From positions 1 to 64,000 of the forward strand of contig NZ_JADHDW010000012.1 of assembly GCF_016820555.1 (NCBI RefSeq): 64,000 nt of DNA, read 5' to 3'. Shown here piece after piece: positions 1-7,340 of this stretch. Made by a program: the position numbers and the translations under genes. The notes beneath the pieces were generated by a model, which did no database searches, had not been told where the DNA came from, and saw only the letters and a list, made by a program, of their open reading frames with translations. The first letter of the stretch is position 1; each line of letters begins with the position of its first letter. This DNA comes from Bacillus sp. REN10 (GTDB lineage Bacteria > Bacillota > Bacilli > Bacillales > Domibacillaceae).

Positions 1-94
1 TGACTTGCTCATAAAATAAAATTTGAATTAACGTTGACGTTTATTTTGTTCAGTTTTCAAAGATCAATTTCAACTCACTGTCGTTAACAGCGAC
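1..94 (-). ncRNA. rRNA operon leader (5' part of pre-16S transcript, partial)
   Basis: Read on the minus strand, this is the untranslated leader of an rRNA operon. It contains the conserved Bacillus boxA-like antitermination sequence TGATCTTTGAAAACTG (complement of 51-66), followed by the AT-rich stretch that precedes 16S rRNA. The 16S gene itself would begin just beyond position 1, so no mature rRNA is in the window. The likely transcription start is a G at about 94, six bases after the P2 -10 element. Recognised from the known Bacillus pre-16S leader sequence; the 16S gene is inferred, not seen. Confidence 0.8.
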
Positions 95-100
95 TTTTTT

Positions 101-130
101 AATATATCACAAAGCCTCGCTGTCAGTCAA
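101..130 (-). promoter_or_regulatory. rRNA promoter P2 (sigma-A)
   Basis: Minus-strand -35 TTGACT (125-130) and -10 TATATT (101-106) are separated by 18 bp, with a G start expected near 94. It is the promoter nearest to the rRNA leader. Two near-identical promoters in tandem are typical of Bacillus rRNA operons, where initiation with GTP ties output to nutrient status. Confidence 0.75.
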
Positions 131-187
131 CCTTTTTTCAAGTTGCTTTTTTCATTTCTCATCGCCGTTGTCTTGGCGACAAGTAAT

Positions 188-217
188 AATTTATCACGGA
201 TCAAATAATAAAGTCAA
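188..217 (-). promoter_or_regulatory. rRNA promoter P1 (sigma-A)
   Basis: Minus-strand -35 TTGACT (212-217) and -10 TAAATT (188-193) are separated by 18 bp, about 87 bp upstream of P2. The -35 begins only a few bases after the stop codon of the small gene at 225-455, so that gene and the rRNA operon are packed closely and read-through is possible. Confidence 0.7.
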
Positions 218-224
218 CAACAAT

Positions 225-455
225 TTAAAACTTTTTTAGAAAAGTTTTTTGATAAGCTAAATATTCCATACATTCCCGCTCAGGAGCCACTCGTTTAAAT
301 AACTCAAATAGCCTTTCGTACTTCGTTTTCATAGACGATTTCACCGCTTCAGCAATTCGTGTATCTCCAAGATCAAATAATATTTCATCCATTTCTCTTT
401 TAAGCAAATAGTAAATTTCTCTTTTCTCTTCCTCGTTAATTAAAAGTGCTAGCAT
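225..455 (-). CDS. small conserved hypothetical protein upstream of rRNA operon
   Basis: Encodes a charged, mostly helical protein of 76 residues with no signal peptide or membrane segment and no motif I recognise. The ATG at 455 is chosen because it follows GGGTGAT at ideal ribosome-binding distance. A GTG at 482 would add nine residues but has a poorer site. The gene lies between pdaB (divergent) and the rRNA promoters, and its stop is 8 bp before P1. Function unknown. The coding call rests on the good ribosome binding site and the regular amphipathic composition. Confidence 0.65.
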   Translation of the reverse strand: MLALLINEEEKREIYYLLKREMDEILFDLGDTRIAEAVKSSMKTKYERLFELFKRVAPERECMEYLAYQKTFLKKF

Positions 456-522
456 TTCATCACCCGTTATCTTTTTATTCACCCTATACTTCTATGCTAT
501 TCAAAGATTTGATTTGTTTGTC

Positions 523-550
523 ATAATATTTATGTACATGCTCATAAAAT
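523..550 (+). promoter_or_regulatory. possible sigma-E promoter of pdaB
   Basis: An ATA at 523-525 and a CATAAAAT element at 543-550 are 17 bp apart, which resembles the mother-cell sigma-E consensus. It lies 30 bp before pdaB. The B. subtilis orthologue (ybaN/pdaB) is known to be sigma-E dependent, which supports the reading, but the match alone is weak. Confidence 0.4.
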
Positions 551-580
551 TCACTAAGACTACTTGACCGGAGGGAGAGC

Positions 581-1327
581 ATGACTCATTTCTATACATT
601 AAACGCCAAAAAAACGAAGCAAGTTTTGCTTTTAGTACTGGTCTCATTTTTTACTGCCCTTTTATTGTTTTCAAAAAATTTGATTAGTATGCCAGTTTTT
701 TCTTCAAAAGATACACCTAAAGCAATTTATAAAGGGGAAAAAGGAATCGCATTAACCTTTGATATTGGCTGGGGAGATGAGAAAGCGAGCAAAATTGTGC
801 AAACATTGATCCGGCATAAAACGAAGGCTACTTTCTTTTTATCGGGTTCATGGGCAGAGCGGCACCCAGACTTAGTCAAAAAAATGAAAGAACATCATTT
901 TGAAATCGGACTACTTGGTTATCAGTATGTAGATTATACAACTTTAACCAATGAAGAAATTAAAAAAGATATACTAAAAGCTGAGGAAGTATTTAAAAAA
1001 CTGCAAATAGAAGATATTGAATTGCTACGGGCGCCGACAGGACATTTTAACAAAGAGGTCATTCATGTAGCGAAAGAAATGAATTTAACGTATGTGCATT
1101 GGAGCATTAATACAGATGATTGGAAAAATCCCGGCTCTGAACATATTATGTCGAAAGTGAAAACGGTCCGGCCAGGAGATATCATTTTGATGCATGCTTC
1201 TGATTCAGCTAAACAAACAAATGAGCTCCTTCCGCAAGTGATTCAACATGTGTCAAATGCAGACCGGATGGTAACCATTTCACAATTAATTGACAACGGA
1301 GTCGCTGAAACCAAATTAATTCACTAA
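581..1327 (+). CDS. pdaB: sporulation polysaccharide deacetylase-like protein PdaB
   Basis: A 248-residue protein of the NodB/polysaccharide deacetylase family, with an N-terminal membrane anchor at about residues 14-34 and the NodB domain behind it. PdaB is needed to keep spores stable late in B. subtilis sporulation. The first NodB motif reads LTFDIGWGD instead of the usual TFDDGP, and the expected HxxxH zinc pair is replaced in IGLLGYQYVDY. This fits the PdaB subgroup as I recall it and makes classical zinc-dependent deacetylation doubtful. GGAGGGAG lies just before the ATG. The gene is transcribed towards kbaA and shares a bidirectional terminator with it. Confidence 0.9.
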   Translation: MTHFYTLNAKKTKQVLLLVLVSFFTALLLFSKNLISMPVFSSKDTPKAIYKGEKGIALTFDIGWGDEKASKIVQTLIRHKTKATFFLSGSWAERHPDLVKKMKEHHFEIGLLGYQYVDYTTLTNEEIKKDILKAEEVFKKLQIEDIELLRAPTGHFNKEVIHVAKEMNLTYVHWSINTDDWKNPGSEHIMSKVKTVRPGDIILMHASDSAKQTNELLPQVIQHVSNADRMVTISQLIDNGVAETKLIH

Positions 1328-1357
1328 AAAAGCAGAGCCGTTAAGCTCCGCTTTTTT
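1326..1357. terminator. bidirectional terminator between pdaB and kbaA
   Basis: Thirteen-base arms (1326-1338 and 1345-1357) pair with a single mismatch around a six-base loop, flanked by A6 and T6 runs, so it can act on both strands. The kbaA stop codon lies inside the loop. Confidence 0.85.
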
Positions 1358-1952
1358 CCGTTATACGCTGATTATATTTAGGTAGAGCTAAAAGCTGAAA
1401 CGCATTGCACGGCAGCAAGGTGAACAACATGATGTACAGCCATTTTTTGTCATTCACTTGCAACACAGGTAACCATTCCAACACTGTAAGAACGACCATA
1501 AAGAACAAAGCGGAAATAAACACGCCTTTATTCGTTAATTTCGCTTTCGCTGTGGCAGTAGCTACTCCTACTAACAATAAAAATCCAGCTAACAAAAGGT
1601 AAGGCCATAGGGACTCTCTTTGATCCGAAAAAGCTTGAAAGCGAAAATACACTAAATCAAATAAAACAAACGCAATCAAGAGAAGCTGAACGCTATTCCA
1701 AAATGACCGGAACATTCCCGCCCCAAATTGATGAACGGTTAAATAGGCGAAAAAACCCATTTGACTAATCACACTGAATGTAAAACCGACAGCCACATGC
1801 CAAGTCACGATGGAGAACACATCTTTCCAGTCGCCTTGAGCCATAAGCGGAGATAATTCATTCCAACGAATAAATAACCCGATAATACCAGCTGCAACTC
1901 CGCCAATTATTAATGTATGTACAAAAAACCTTACCCAATTCCGGATTGTCAC
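1341..1952 (-). CDS. kbaA: KinB-signalling pathway activation protein KbaA
   Basis: A 203-residue integral membrane protein with about six hydrophobic segments. It is recognised by its place between pdaB and gerD and by its length, close to the roughly 198 residues of B. subtilis KbaA, which is required for the KinB branch of the sporulation phosphorelay. I start it at the GTG at 1952, preceded by a GGGGGTAGG ribosome binding site. A longer open frame runs to 2174, but it would overlap the divergent gerD gene and encodes non-membrane sequence. The stop lies in the loop of the shared terminator. Confidence 0.85.
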   Translation of the reverse strand: MTIRNWVRFFVHTLIIGGVAAGIIGLFIRWNELSPLMAQGDWKDVFSIVTWHVAVGFTFSVISQMGFFAYLTVHQFGAGMFRSFWNSVQLLLIAFVLFDLVYFRFQAFSDQRESLWPYLLLAGFLLLVGVATATAKAKLTNKGVFISALFFMVVLTVLEWLPVLQVNDKKWLYIMLFTLLPCNAFQLLALPKYNQRITEKSGA

Positions 1953-2031
1953 TTTCCTACCCCCAACAATATATTTATGCTCTTTTGATTGTATCAACGG
2001 GAGTGAAAAAAATCTAGGCAAAGGTCGGCAT

Positions 2032-2061
2032 CGTATATTTTCGACCACTCTGCTCATATTA
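2032..2061 (+). promoter_or_regulatory. sigma-G-type promoter of gerD
   Basis: CGTATA (2032-2037) and CATATTA (2055-2061), 17 bp apart, fit the forespore sigma-G pattern (-10 CATnnTA). It lies 33 bp before the gerD start. gerD is a known sigma-G gene in B. subtilis. Confidence 0.55.
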
Positions 2062-2094
2062 ATGATAAGACCAAACATTGAAAGGAGCTTCCCT

Positions 2095-2658
2095 ATGTTA
2101 AAAACGACTTTGCCGCTCCTCTTACTCGTATGTTTGCTATCCGCTTGTGGAGGAAGCACACCACCTACAGGCAATGCTCAAATGGATTATGAAGCGACAA
2201 AGAAAATGGTCGTTGATATATTAAAAACAGATGATGGCAAGAAAGCGTTGCAAGAAATGATGAAAGATGAAAAAGTAAAACAGCAGCTAGTGATGGACCA
2301 AAAGATTGTTTCTCAATCGATCGAGCAAACAATTTTATCGGATAAAGGAGAGAAGTTTTGGAAAGAAGCGTTTAAAGATCCAGCCTTTGCTGGAGCTGTC
2401 GCCAAAAGTATGAAAAAAGAGCATGAGGCGCTATTAAAGTCTTTAATGAAGGACCCACAGTATCAGGCGATGATGCTTGAGCTTTTAAAGGATCCTGAAT
2501 ATGAAAAAAATGTGACCAAGTTGCTAAAAAGCAAAGAATACCGTAAACACCTGCAAACAGTCATGAATGAAACTTTTGAAAGTCCGCTGTATCAAGCAAA
2601 AATTCAAGACATTTTGTTAAAGGCCGCATCAGAACAAGAAAAAGCCGAAAAGAAATAA
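2095..2658 (+). CDS. gerD: spore germination lipoprotein GerD
   Basis: A 187-residue lipoprotein. The signal peptide MLKTTLPLLLLVCLLSACGG ends in a lipobox with the acylated cysteine at residue 18. The mature part is charged and helical, with short repeated units such as LLKDPEYEK and LMKDPQYQA. GerD sits in the spore inner membrane and is needed to cluster nutrient receptors for fast germination. The ATG at 2095 follows AAAGGAG; an in-frame start at 2062 would bury the signal peptide. It runs convergently with salA and shares a terminator with it. Confidence 0.93.
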   Translation: MLKTTLPLLLLVCLLSACGGSTPPTGNAQMDYEATKKMVVDILKTDDGKKALQEMMKDEKVKQQLVMDQKIVSQSIEQTILSDKGEKFWKEAFKDPAFAGAVAKSMKKEHEALLKSLMKDPQYQAMMLELLKDPEYEKNVTKLLKSKEYRKHLQTVMNETFESPLYQAKIQDILLKAASEQEKAEKK

Positions 2659-2663
2659 CAAGA

Positions 2664-2701
2664 AAAAAGGCAAAGCGGCTTTTTCGCCGCTCTGCCTTTT
2701 T
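2664..2701. terminator. bidirectional terminator between gerD and salA
   Basis: Sixteen-base arms (AAAAAGGCAAAGCGGC and its near-complement) pair with one mismatch around a TTTTTC loop, with A and T runs at the ends. It serves the two convergent genes. Confidence 0.87.
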
Positions 2702-3755
2702 ATTTTAATTTCGCGTTTACTTTTTCTGCGATTTCTTTATAAATGAAACCTAATCGATGATCCTCTGCATAAATGGATGGGGCAAAGTCTTCTTCATCCC
2801 AATCCGGCTGTTGCAGCGGCAAACGGCCTAATACTTCTGTTCGAAGTTCTTCTGCCAACTTATCTCCGCCTCCGCGGCCGAAGACATATTCCTTCTCACC
2901 CGTTACTTTGCTTTCAAAATACGCCATGTTCTCTACCACGCCAATAACTTCATGGTCCGTTTGTAGTGCCATTGCTCCTGCACGAGCGGCTACAAATGCT
3001 GCTGTTGGATGTGGAGTGGACACAATGATTTCTTTGGAATGTGGGAGCATCGAGTGAATATCTAATGCCACATCTCCTGTTCCTGGAGGTAAATCAAGTA
3101 GCAAATAATCAAGATCTCCCCACTCTACTTCTTGGAAGAAGCTTGTCAGCATTTTCCCAAGCATCGGGCCACGCCAAATCACTGGCGCATTATCTTCGAC
3201 GAAAAAGCCCATCGAAATCACCTTTACGCCAAAGCGTTCAACTGGAATAATTTTATCTCCACGAACAACCGGGCGCTGGGTGATACCCATCATATCGGGA
3301 ACACTGAAACCATAAATATCAGCATCCACAAGCCCGACTTTCTTTCCAAGACGAGCCAAAGCCACAGCTAGGTTCACAGATACTGTTGATTTACCAACGC
3401 CGCCTTTTCCGCTGGCAATCGCGATAAATGTTGTCTTGCTATTTGGAGAAAGGAGACCTTCTCCTTGCTCTCCCTCTGCGTCGCGGTATTTCGCTAACTC
3501 TTCTTCCGGAAGATCCGCAAAACGAATACCCACTGTTTGCGCGCCCGCTTCTTTCAGCGAATTCACAATCTGCATTTGCAACTGCAATTGTTCTGCCGTT
3601 CCAGTTTGGGCAATCGCCACTTTCACACTAACATGCTGCTTCTCTTCCTTGACGCTAATGTCCAGAATTCCATTTGTTTCAGCTAAAGTTTTATGTAAAA
3701 AAGGATCTTCCATTTTCTCTAAAATATCACGAACTTGTTCTACAGTTACCAACAT
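2700..3755 (-). CDS. salA: Mrp/NBP35-family ATPase SalA
   Basis: A 351-residue protein: an N-terminal MIP18/DUF59-like domain (about 1-85) and a ParA/Mrp P-loop domain with the deviant Walker A ASGKGGVGKST near residue 115. SalA in B. subtilis acts as a regulator that represses scoC and so raises protease production; Mrp relatives carry iron-sulfur clusters. The C-terminal CxxC of cluster carriers is absent here (the region reads NMAYFESKVTGEKEYVFG), as in Bacillus SalA. The ATG at 3755 gives the family length; upstream in-frame codons to 3833 lack a better ribosome binding site. It follows cwlD in the same direction. Confidence 0.9.
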   Translation of the reverse strand: MLVTVEQVRDILEKMEDPFLHKTLAETNGILDISVKEEKQHVSVKVAIAQTGTAEQLQLQMQIVNSLKEAGAQTVGIRFADLPEEELAKYRDAEGEQGEGLLSPNSKTTFIAIASGKGGVGKSTVSVNLAVALARLGKKVGLVDADIYGFSVPDMMGITQRPVVRGDKIIPVERFGVKVISMGFFVEDNAPVIWRGPMLGKMLTSFFQEVEWGDLDYLLLDLPPGTGDVALDIHSMLPHSKEIIVSTPHPTAAFVAARAGAMALQTDHEVIGVVENMAYFESKVTGEKEYVFGRGGGDKLAEELRTEVLGRLPLQQPDWDEEDFAPSIYAEDHRLGFIYKEIAEKVNAKLK

Positions 3756-3792
3756 ATACACCGTCCTTCTTTTGTCATCATTTATCTTACCT

Positions 3793-3801
3793 AGTATATC
3801 A
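3793..3801 (-). promoter_or_regulatory. possible extended -10 promoter of salA
   Basis: On the minus strand TGATATACT matches an extended -10 (TGn before TATACT), 38 bp upstream of the salA start. No convincing -35 is visible, so this is tentative. Confidence 0.35.
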
Positions 3802-3837
3802 CATTCCCACGATGCAAAAGAAGGACTGGGCATGCTT

Positions 3838-4542
3838 TCACTTCTGCTCTTTATCTAAATACTTCATAACCCCCTTATAAATCGAAGCCGCCACCTTTTC
3901 TTGGTATTCCTCCGTCATTAAATCCTGCTTCTCATCCGGGTTCGATAAAAAGCCAATTTCAATGAGCGCTCCGGGCTTATTGGCATATTTCATTAAATAC
4001 ACATGATTGATTGCCTTGGCTGTTCTCGTGGTATTTTCCAGATTCAATACCATTTCATCTTGAATCGCTTTGGCCAATTTTGTATTCTCTGGAAGGGTCG
4101 GCATAAAAAACGTTTGTGCGCCTCTCCATCTAGGAGAAGGAATCGCATTCAAATGAATACTGACAAATAAATCAGCTTTGGACTCATTAATTAGCCGCAA
4201 CCGCTCTTTTAAATCTTCTGTTTTTCTCTTCCTGTACCCCTTTGTACCTGGATCAGCCAAATCCTTATCACTTTCCCTTGTCATCAATACTACCGCTCCC
4301 TGTCCTTGCAAATAATCACGAACTTTTTCCGCCACAGCCAGAGCGACATCTTTCTCTAACGCCTCGTCATCTCCCGCTCCGCCATCTGGCCCCCCATGAC
4401 CTGCATCTAAATAAATCGTTTTCCCGGAAAGCGGAAGATTCCACGGCTTCCAAGAGTTCCGGTCGGCGATAAAATGTTGAAAGAGAAAAATACAAAGAGC
4501 AACCGCCAAACAAATCGCACTAAACTTCTTCCACCTTGTCAT
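3838..4542 (-). CDS. cwlD: N-acetylmuramoyl-L-alanine amidase CwlD
   Basis: A 234-residue Amidase_3 family zinc amidase with an N-terminal transmembrane segment or uncleaved signal (about residues 5-25). The zinc and catalytic residues are visible in YLDAGHGGPDGG, the glutamate of LEKDV, the histidine of SIHLNA, and the glutamate of ALIEIGFLSN. CwlD removes the peptide side chain from muramic acid so that PdaA can form the muramic-delta-lactam of the spore cortex. The ATG at 4542 follows AAAGGTGGGGATG. salA lies downstream on the same strand, and the accessory island begins on its other side. Confidence 0.93.
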   Translation of the reverse strand: MTRWKKFSAICLAVALCIFLFQHFIADRNSWKPWNLPLSGKTIYLDAGHGGPDGGAGDDEALEKDVALAVAEKVRDYLQGQGAVVLMTRESDKDLADPGTKGYRKRKTEDLKERLRLINESKADLFVSIHLNAIPSPRWRGAQTFFMPTLPENTKLAKAIQDEMVLNLENTTRTAKAINHVYLMKYANKPGALIEIGFLSNPDEKQDLMTEEYQEKVAASIYKGVMKYLDKEQK

Positions 4543-4785
4543 CTCATCCCCACCTTTATATCCTCCTGTAGCTAACTTATGGGACAAAGGTAAAGATTAT
4601 GAATAGTGGTTGATTGAAGTTTTTCAAAAAAAGGACGGCTCACTTTCTTAAATAATTAAGCCATATGTCCGTTTCCTCTTCTGATGTTTACCCGAGGAGC
4701 TGTAAATTAGTTACACTTGTTTTCAACCTTAGTTAATTATTCATGTAGCTCTTTCATAAGATATTGCACACGGTGGATTCATCGG
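4543..4785. other. intergenic region upstream of cwlD and the lipoprotein gene
   Basis: Divergent intergenic space. An imperfect inverted repeat (GGACGGC near 4633, GCC and GTCC near 4660-4670) next to an A-run could be a weak hairpin. I see no gene and no convincing cwlD promoter here. Confidence 0.4.
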
Positions 4786-4817
4786 ATAACTTATGTGAAA
4801 ATAAACATATACAAAAT
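4786..4817 (+). promoter_or_regulatory. possible sporulation-type promoter for the lipoprotein operon
   Basis: ATA (4786-4788) and CATATACAAAAT (4806-4817) are 17 bp apart, resembling a sigma-E promoter, about 50 bp before the lipoprotein start. If real, the pair of genes would be made in the mother cell. This is a pattern match only. Confidence 0.3.
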
Positions 4818-4869
4818 ATTGAAATCATTAGCGAGGACGTGCCGTTCGATTCAACAAAGAGGTGAAGAG

Positions 4870-5850
4870 ATGAAAAAAATGATCATAGTCTTTCTGTTTG
4901 TAAGTGTCCTATTAGCAGGCTGCGCCTCATCAAAAGCAAAAATGAGTTCCTATGCCGAAAAAGAAATGAAGAAAGAGTATGGGGTTGAAGTCAAAACCAT
5001 TAATGTTGAGCCCTCGGGTCCCCTTGGCCCCATGCTGATCGCTTTTTTCTCCACTTTTTTCGGAAAAAGTTATGATCTGACGTTTGAAACGGTGAATGAA
5101 CCAAAAATCGTCTTTCATGGCTCGATCCATTCAGGCGATTTCAATCAATTTAAAGACGAATATGTATCAGCTAAGCACAAATGGCTTTTGCAGCATGATG
5201 AAGAGTACAAGAGACTATATACCATTCTTGAAGACAATGGATTTCGGGAAATGAACGTTTTCAGTGCGTTTACGACAAATAAGGAAGCCAACATTACATT
5301 CAAGGGATTATATAAAGGAGCGCAAACAAATGTTGATGAACTGGTTGAAACGATGAACAAGATGGCGAGCATAACTGTCCGTGATGTTCCTTTTGAGACC
5401 TCGCTTTCCTTCAAGGTGGATGCCAAACAATATGGATATGTAGTTGAATATAAAAAAGAGGACTTTCAAAGAGCGCCCGTCGAATTCGACATTCTTTCTT
5501 ATGAACTTCATCCCGCGGATGATTTCCACTCTGTGTTGGCGGAACAATTGGTGGCCATCCACTCAAGCGAGCTCATGAACGAGAAAATTGTTCATCAGTT
5601 AAACGAATTGAATTTTACCTTTTCTTCCGAATTAGGACCTAAATTCGAGGAAAAGAGAGGTTCAGACCTAGCACATATTATCACCTTGTATACATCTAGT
5701 GAATATAATGAAGATCGGCTGCTTCAAGCGATCCACTTGCTTCGAGATGCCGGAATGGACGAAGCTTATCTGCATCTAGTCTTTCCTGGTGAACCTATAA
5801 AAGAGCGTAAAATAAAAGAAATTAATTGTAGTGGAAGCATTAGGTGGTGA
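4870..5850 (+). CDS. putative lipoprotein of unknown function
   Basis: A 326-residue protein with a clear lipoprotein signal (MKKMIIVFLFVSVLLAGC, acylated cysteine at 18). The mature part is charged and probably alpha/beta, with no catalytic motif that I recognise. It would be anchored on the outer face of the membrane. The ATG at 4870 follows GGTGAAGAG; the upstream in-frame sequence from 4717 has no ribosome binding site and would hide the signal peptide. The stop lies 4 bp before the ATG of the next gene, whose ribosome binding site overlaps this gene's end, so the two are co-transcribed and probably co-translated. Confidence 0.75.
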   Translation: MKKMIIVFLFVSVLLAGCASSKAKMSSYAEKEMKKEYGVEVKTINVEPSGPLGPMLIAFFSTFFGKSYDLTFETVNEPKIVFHGSIHSGDFNQFKDEYVSAKHKWLLQHDEEYKRLYTILEDNGFREMNVFSAFTTNKEANITFKGLYKGAQTNVDELVETMNKMASITVRDVPFETSLSFKVDAKQYGYVVEYKKEDFQRAPVEFDILSYELHPADDFHSVLAEQLVAIHSSELMNEKIVHQLNELNFTFSSELGPKFEEKRGSDLAHIITLYTSSEYNEDRLLQAIHLLRDAGMDEAYLHLVFPGEPIKERKIKEINCSGSIRW

Positions 5851-5854
5851 CTTT

Positions 5855-6754
5855 ATGTCAGAAAAAATAAAAGAAAGAGCCGGAATCATTCTGTCCATCT
5901 TGTTTTTCGGTCTAGTTACTGGCATTTTAATTGAAAGTTACCTTGAAGAATATAATTTGCTTTCCGCGACAGAACAAGAGGCCATCGTCATCGACAAAAT
6001 CGGAGAGAAAAGTTTATTCACTCCTCCTTCCTATTACGTTCGTGTAAAACTTCCGAATGGAGAAGAAGTGAATGCTCTTAATCGCATTTCAAAAAAGCAA
6101 ATCCATGAACTTGAGCCAGGTGATAGGATCAGTGGCTTGGCTACTTCGTCGATAAGCTTTTTAACTATTCGGGATATGCTGTTTGGAAATATACTCTATT
6201 TAGTAGCCATTCTACTGTTTGGCTTGTTTTCAATCGGAAGTGTTTTTCTCCTTATTTCAGAAATTCTCCCTGCTGTCGAACGATTTCTTGAAGAAAAGAC
6301 ATTTTTAGGACGTACCACTAATGGAATGGGGATATTAATTGGAGTAACGGCGATATTTATGTATTTTGCGAGTACATTTTTGTACAACTTATTTCACAAA
6401 TTGATTCCATGGATGAAAGCCAGTACAGAAGCAAAAATTATCGACAAATATTCATATATTACCTACCGAAAACATGAGGATTCTACTTATCAACTTACAC
6501 TACTATTTGAAGATCGAAACGGACATGAAATGAAAGTGATAAAAGAGGTAACAGAAAACACCTATGGTCATTACGTGATTGGAGACCCACTTCCTATTTC
6601 TTATCGTCAATCGAATCCGTATGATATTTTTGTTAATGGTACAAACGGGGCAGATATAATTGATACATTATTTTATAACGAAACATTGATTTATATTTCC
6701 TCCATTGCCGTCACTCTCTTTGTAGGATATGCATTATTAGGCAAAAGAAAGTGA
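5855..6754 (+). CDS. membrane protein with two DUF3592-like domains
   Basis: A 299-residue protein with about four transmembrane segments (near 8-28, 105-128, 157-178 and 278-295). Two soluble beta-rich stretches follow transmembrane segments 1 and 3. Each starts with an A-x-V/I-I-D-K motif (EAIVIDKIG, EAKIIDKYS). The second ends with IGDPLPISYRQSNPYD, which resembles the end of DUF3592 domains. Function unknown. GGTGGTGA precedes the ATG. It is translationally linked to the lipoprotein upstream, so the two may form one envelope complex (inference). Confidence 0.7.
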   Translation: MSEKIKERAGIILSILFFGLVTGILIESYLEEYNLLSATEQEAIVIDKIGEKSLFTPPSYYVRVKLPNGEEVNALNRISKKQIHELEPGDRISGLATSSISFLTIRDMLFGNILYLVAILLFGLFSIGSVFLLISEILPAVERFLEEKTFLGRTTNGMGILIGVTAIFMYFASTFLYNLFHKLIPWMKASTEAKIIDKYSYITYRKHEDSTYQLTLLFEDRNGHEMKVIKEVTENTYGHYVIGDPLPISYRQSNPYDIFVNGTNGADIIDTLFYNETLIYISSIAVTLFVGYALLGKRK

Positions 6755-6810
6755 AATAAAATACCGTTGTATACTACTCCGATCCAAAACAGAGCTGATG
6801 AATCAATAAA

Positions 6811-6850
6811 TTATTGTTTTAGGGCATTCTAGAAAGCCCTAAAACAATAA
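6811..6850. terminator. perfect 15-bp inverted repeat, possible bidirectional terminator
   Basis: Arms TTATTGTTTTAGGGC and its exact complement surround a ten-base spacer that is itself nearly palindromic (TTCTAGAA). It lies between two convergent genes, as a terminator would, but neither side has a strong T-run. It could instead be a repeat element. Confidence 0.5.
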
Positions 6851-6926
6851 TCTAAGTGTGTTCTTGCCAATAGAACCATACAATTTTGTGCCTTTTTCTT
6901 ATTGAGCGTAGCATAACATATATCGC

Positions 6927-7289
6927 TTATTTAATTTCAATATTCTTTACAACAAACTGCCCAAACACAAGAGTTACTTTAGAACCTGACTTAATGAAAT
7001 GTTTCTGGTTGCGAAATAATAAAACACCAGTCCTTTGATCATTTTTATGTTTGGTTCTGACAGCACCTTGCTTTGGCAAAACCATTAAAGGCAACACTTC
7101 TCCAGATGCTTCATCAATCAAAAAAATGTGGCTTCTTCCTTCCGCTTTATCAGGTCTTGTCAACCGATACCGCACATCAACAAAGCTGCCATTCCCACTT
7201 AAAAATGCCGCTGTTACTTCCAGCTTACGCCTGCGTAACCTAATAATGGAGAGATACCAAATTCTTCGCATCCACCTACCAATTTTCAA
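6927..7289 (-). CDS. hypothetical protein downstream of multicopper oxidase
   Basis: A 120-residue protein with a very basic N-terminus (KIGRWMRRIWYLSIIRLRRR) and a beta-rich remainder. No known domain was recognised and there is no signal peptide. The TTG start at 7289 follows a good GAGGTGATC site. It lies 51 bp after the multicopper oxidase stop in the same direction, so it is probably in the same transcript and may act with it. Function unknown. Confidence 0.65.
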   Translation of the reverse strand: MKIGRWMRRIWYLSIIRLRRRKLEVTAAFLSGNGSFVDVRYRLTRPDKAEGRSHIFLIDEASGEVLPLMVLPKQGAVRTKHKNDQRTGVLLFRNQKHFIKSGSKVTLVFGQFVVKNIEIK

Positions 7290-7340
7290 AGTAGATCACC
7301 TCTATAACAGCACCTACCCAAAAGGATAGATGCTTACTTA

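Noticed and set aside
1953-2174. N-terminal extension of kbaA to 2174
   Set aside because: It would overlap gerD and its promoter, and a GTG with a ribosome binding site at 1952 gives the family length.
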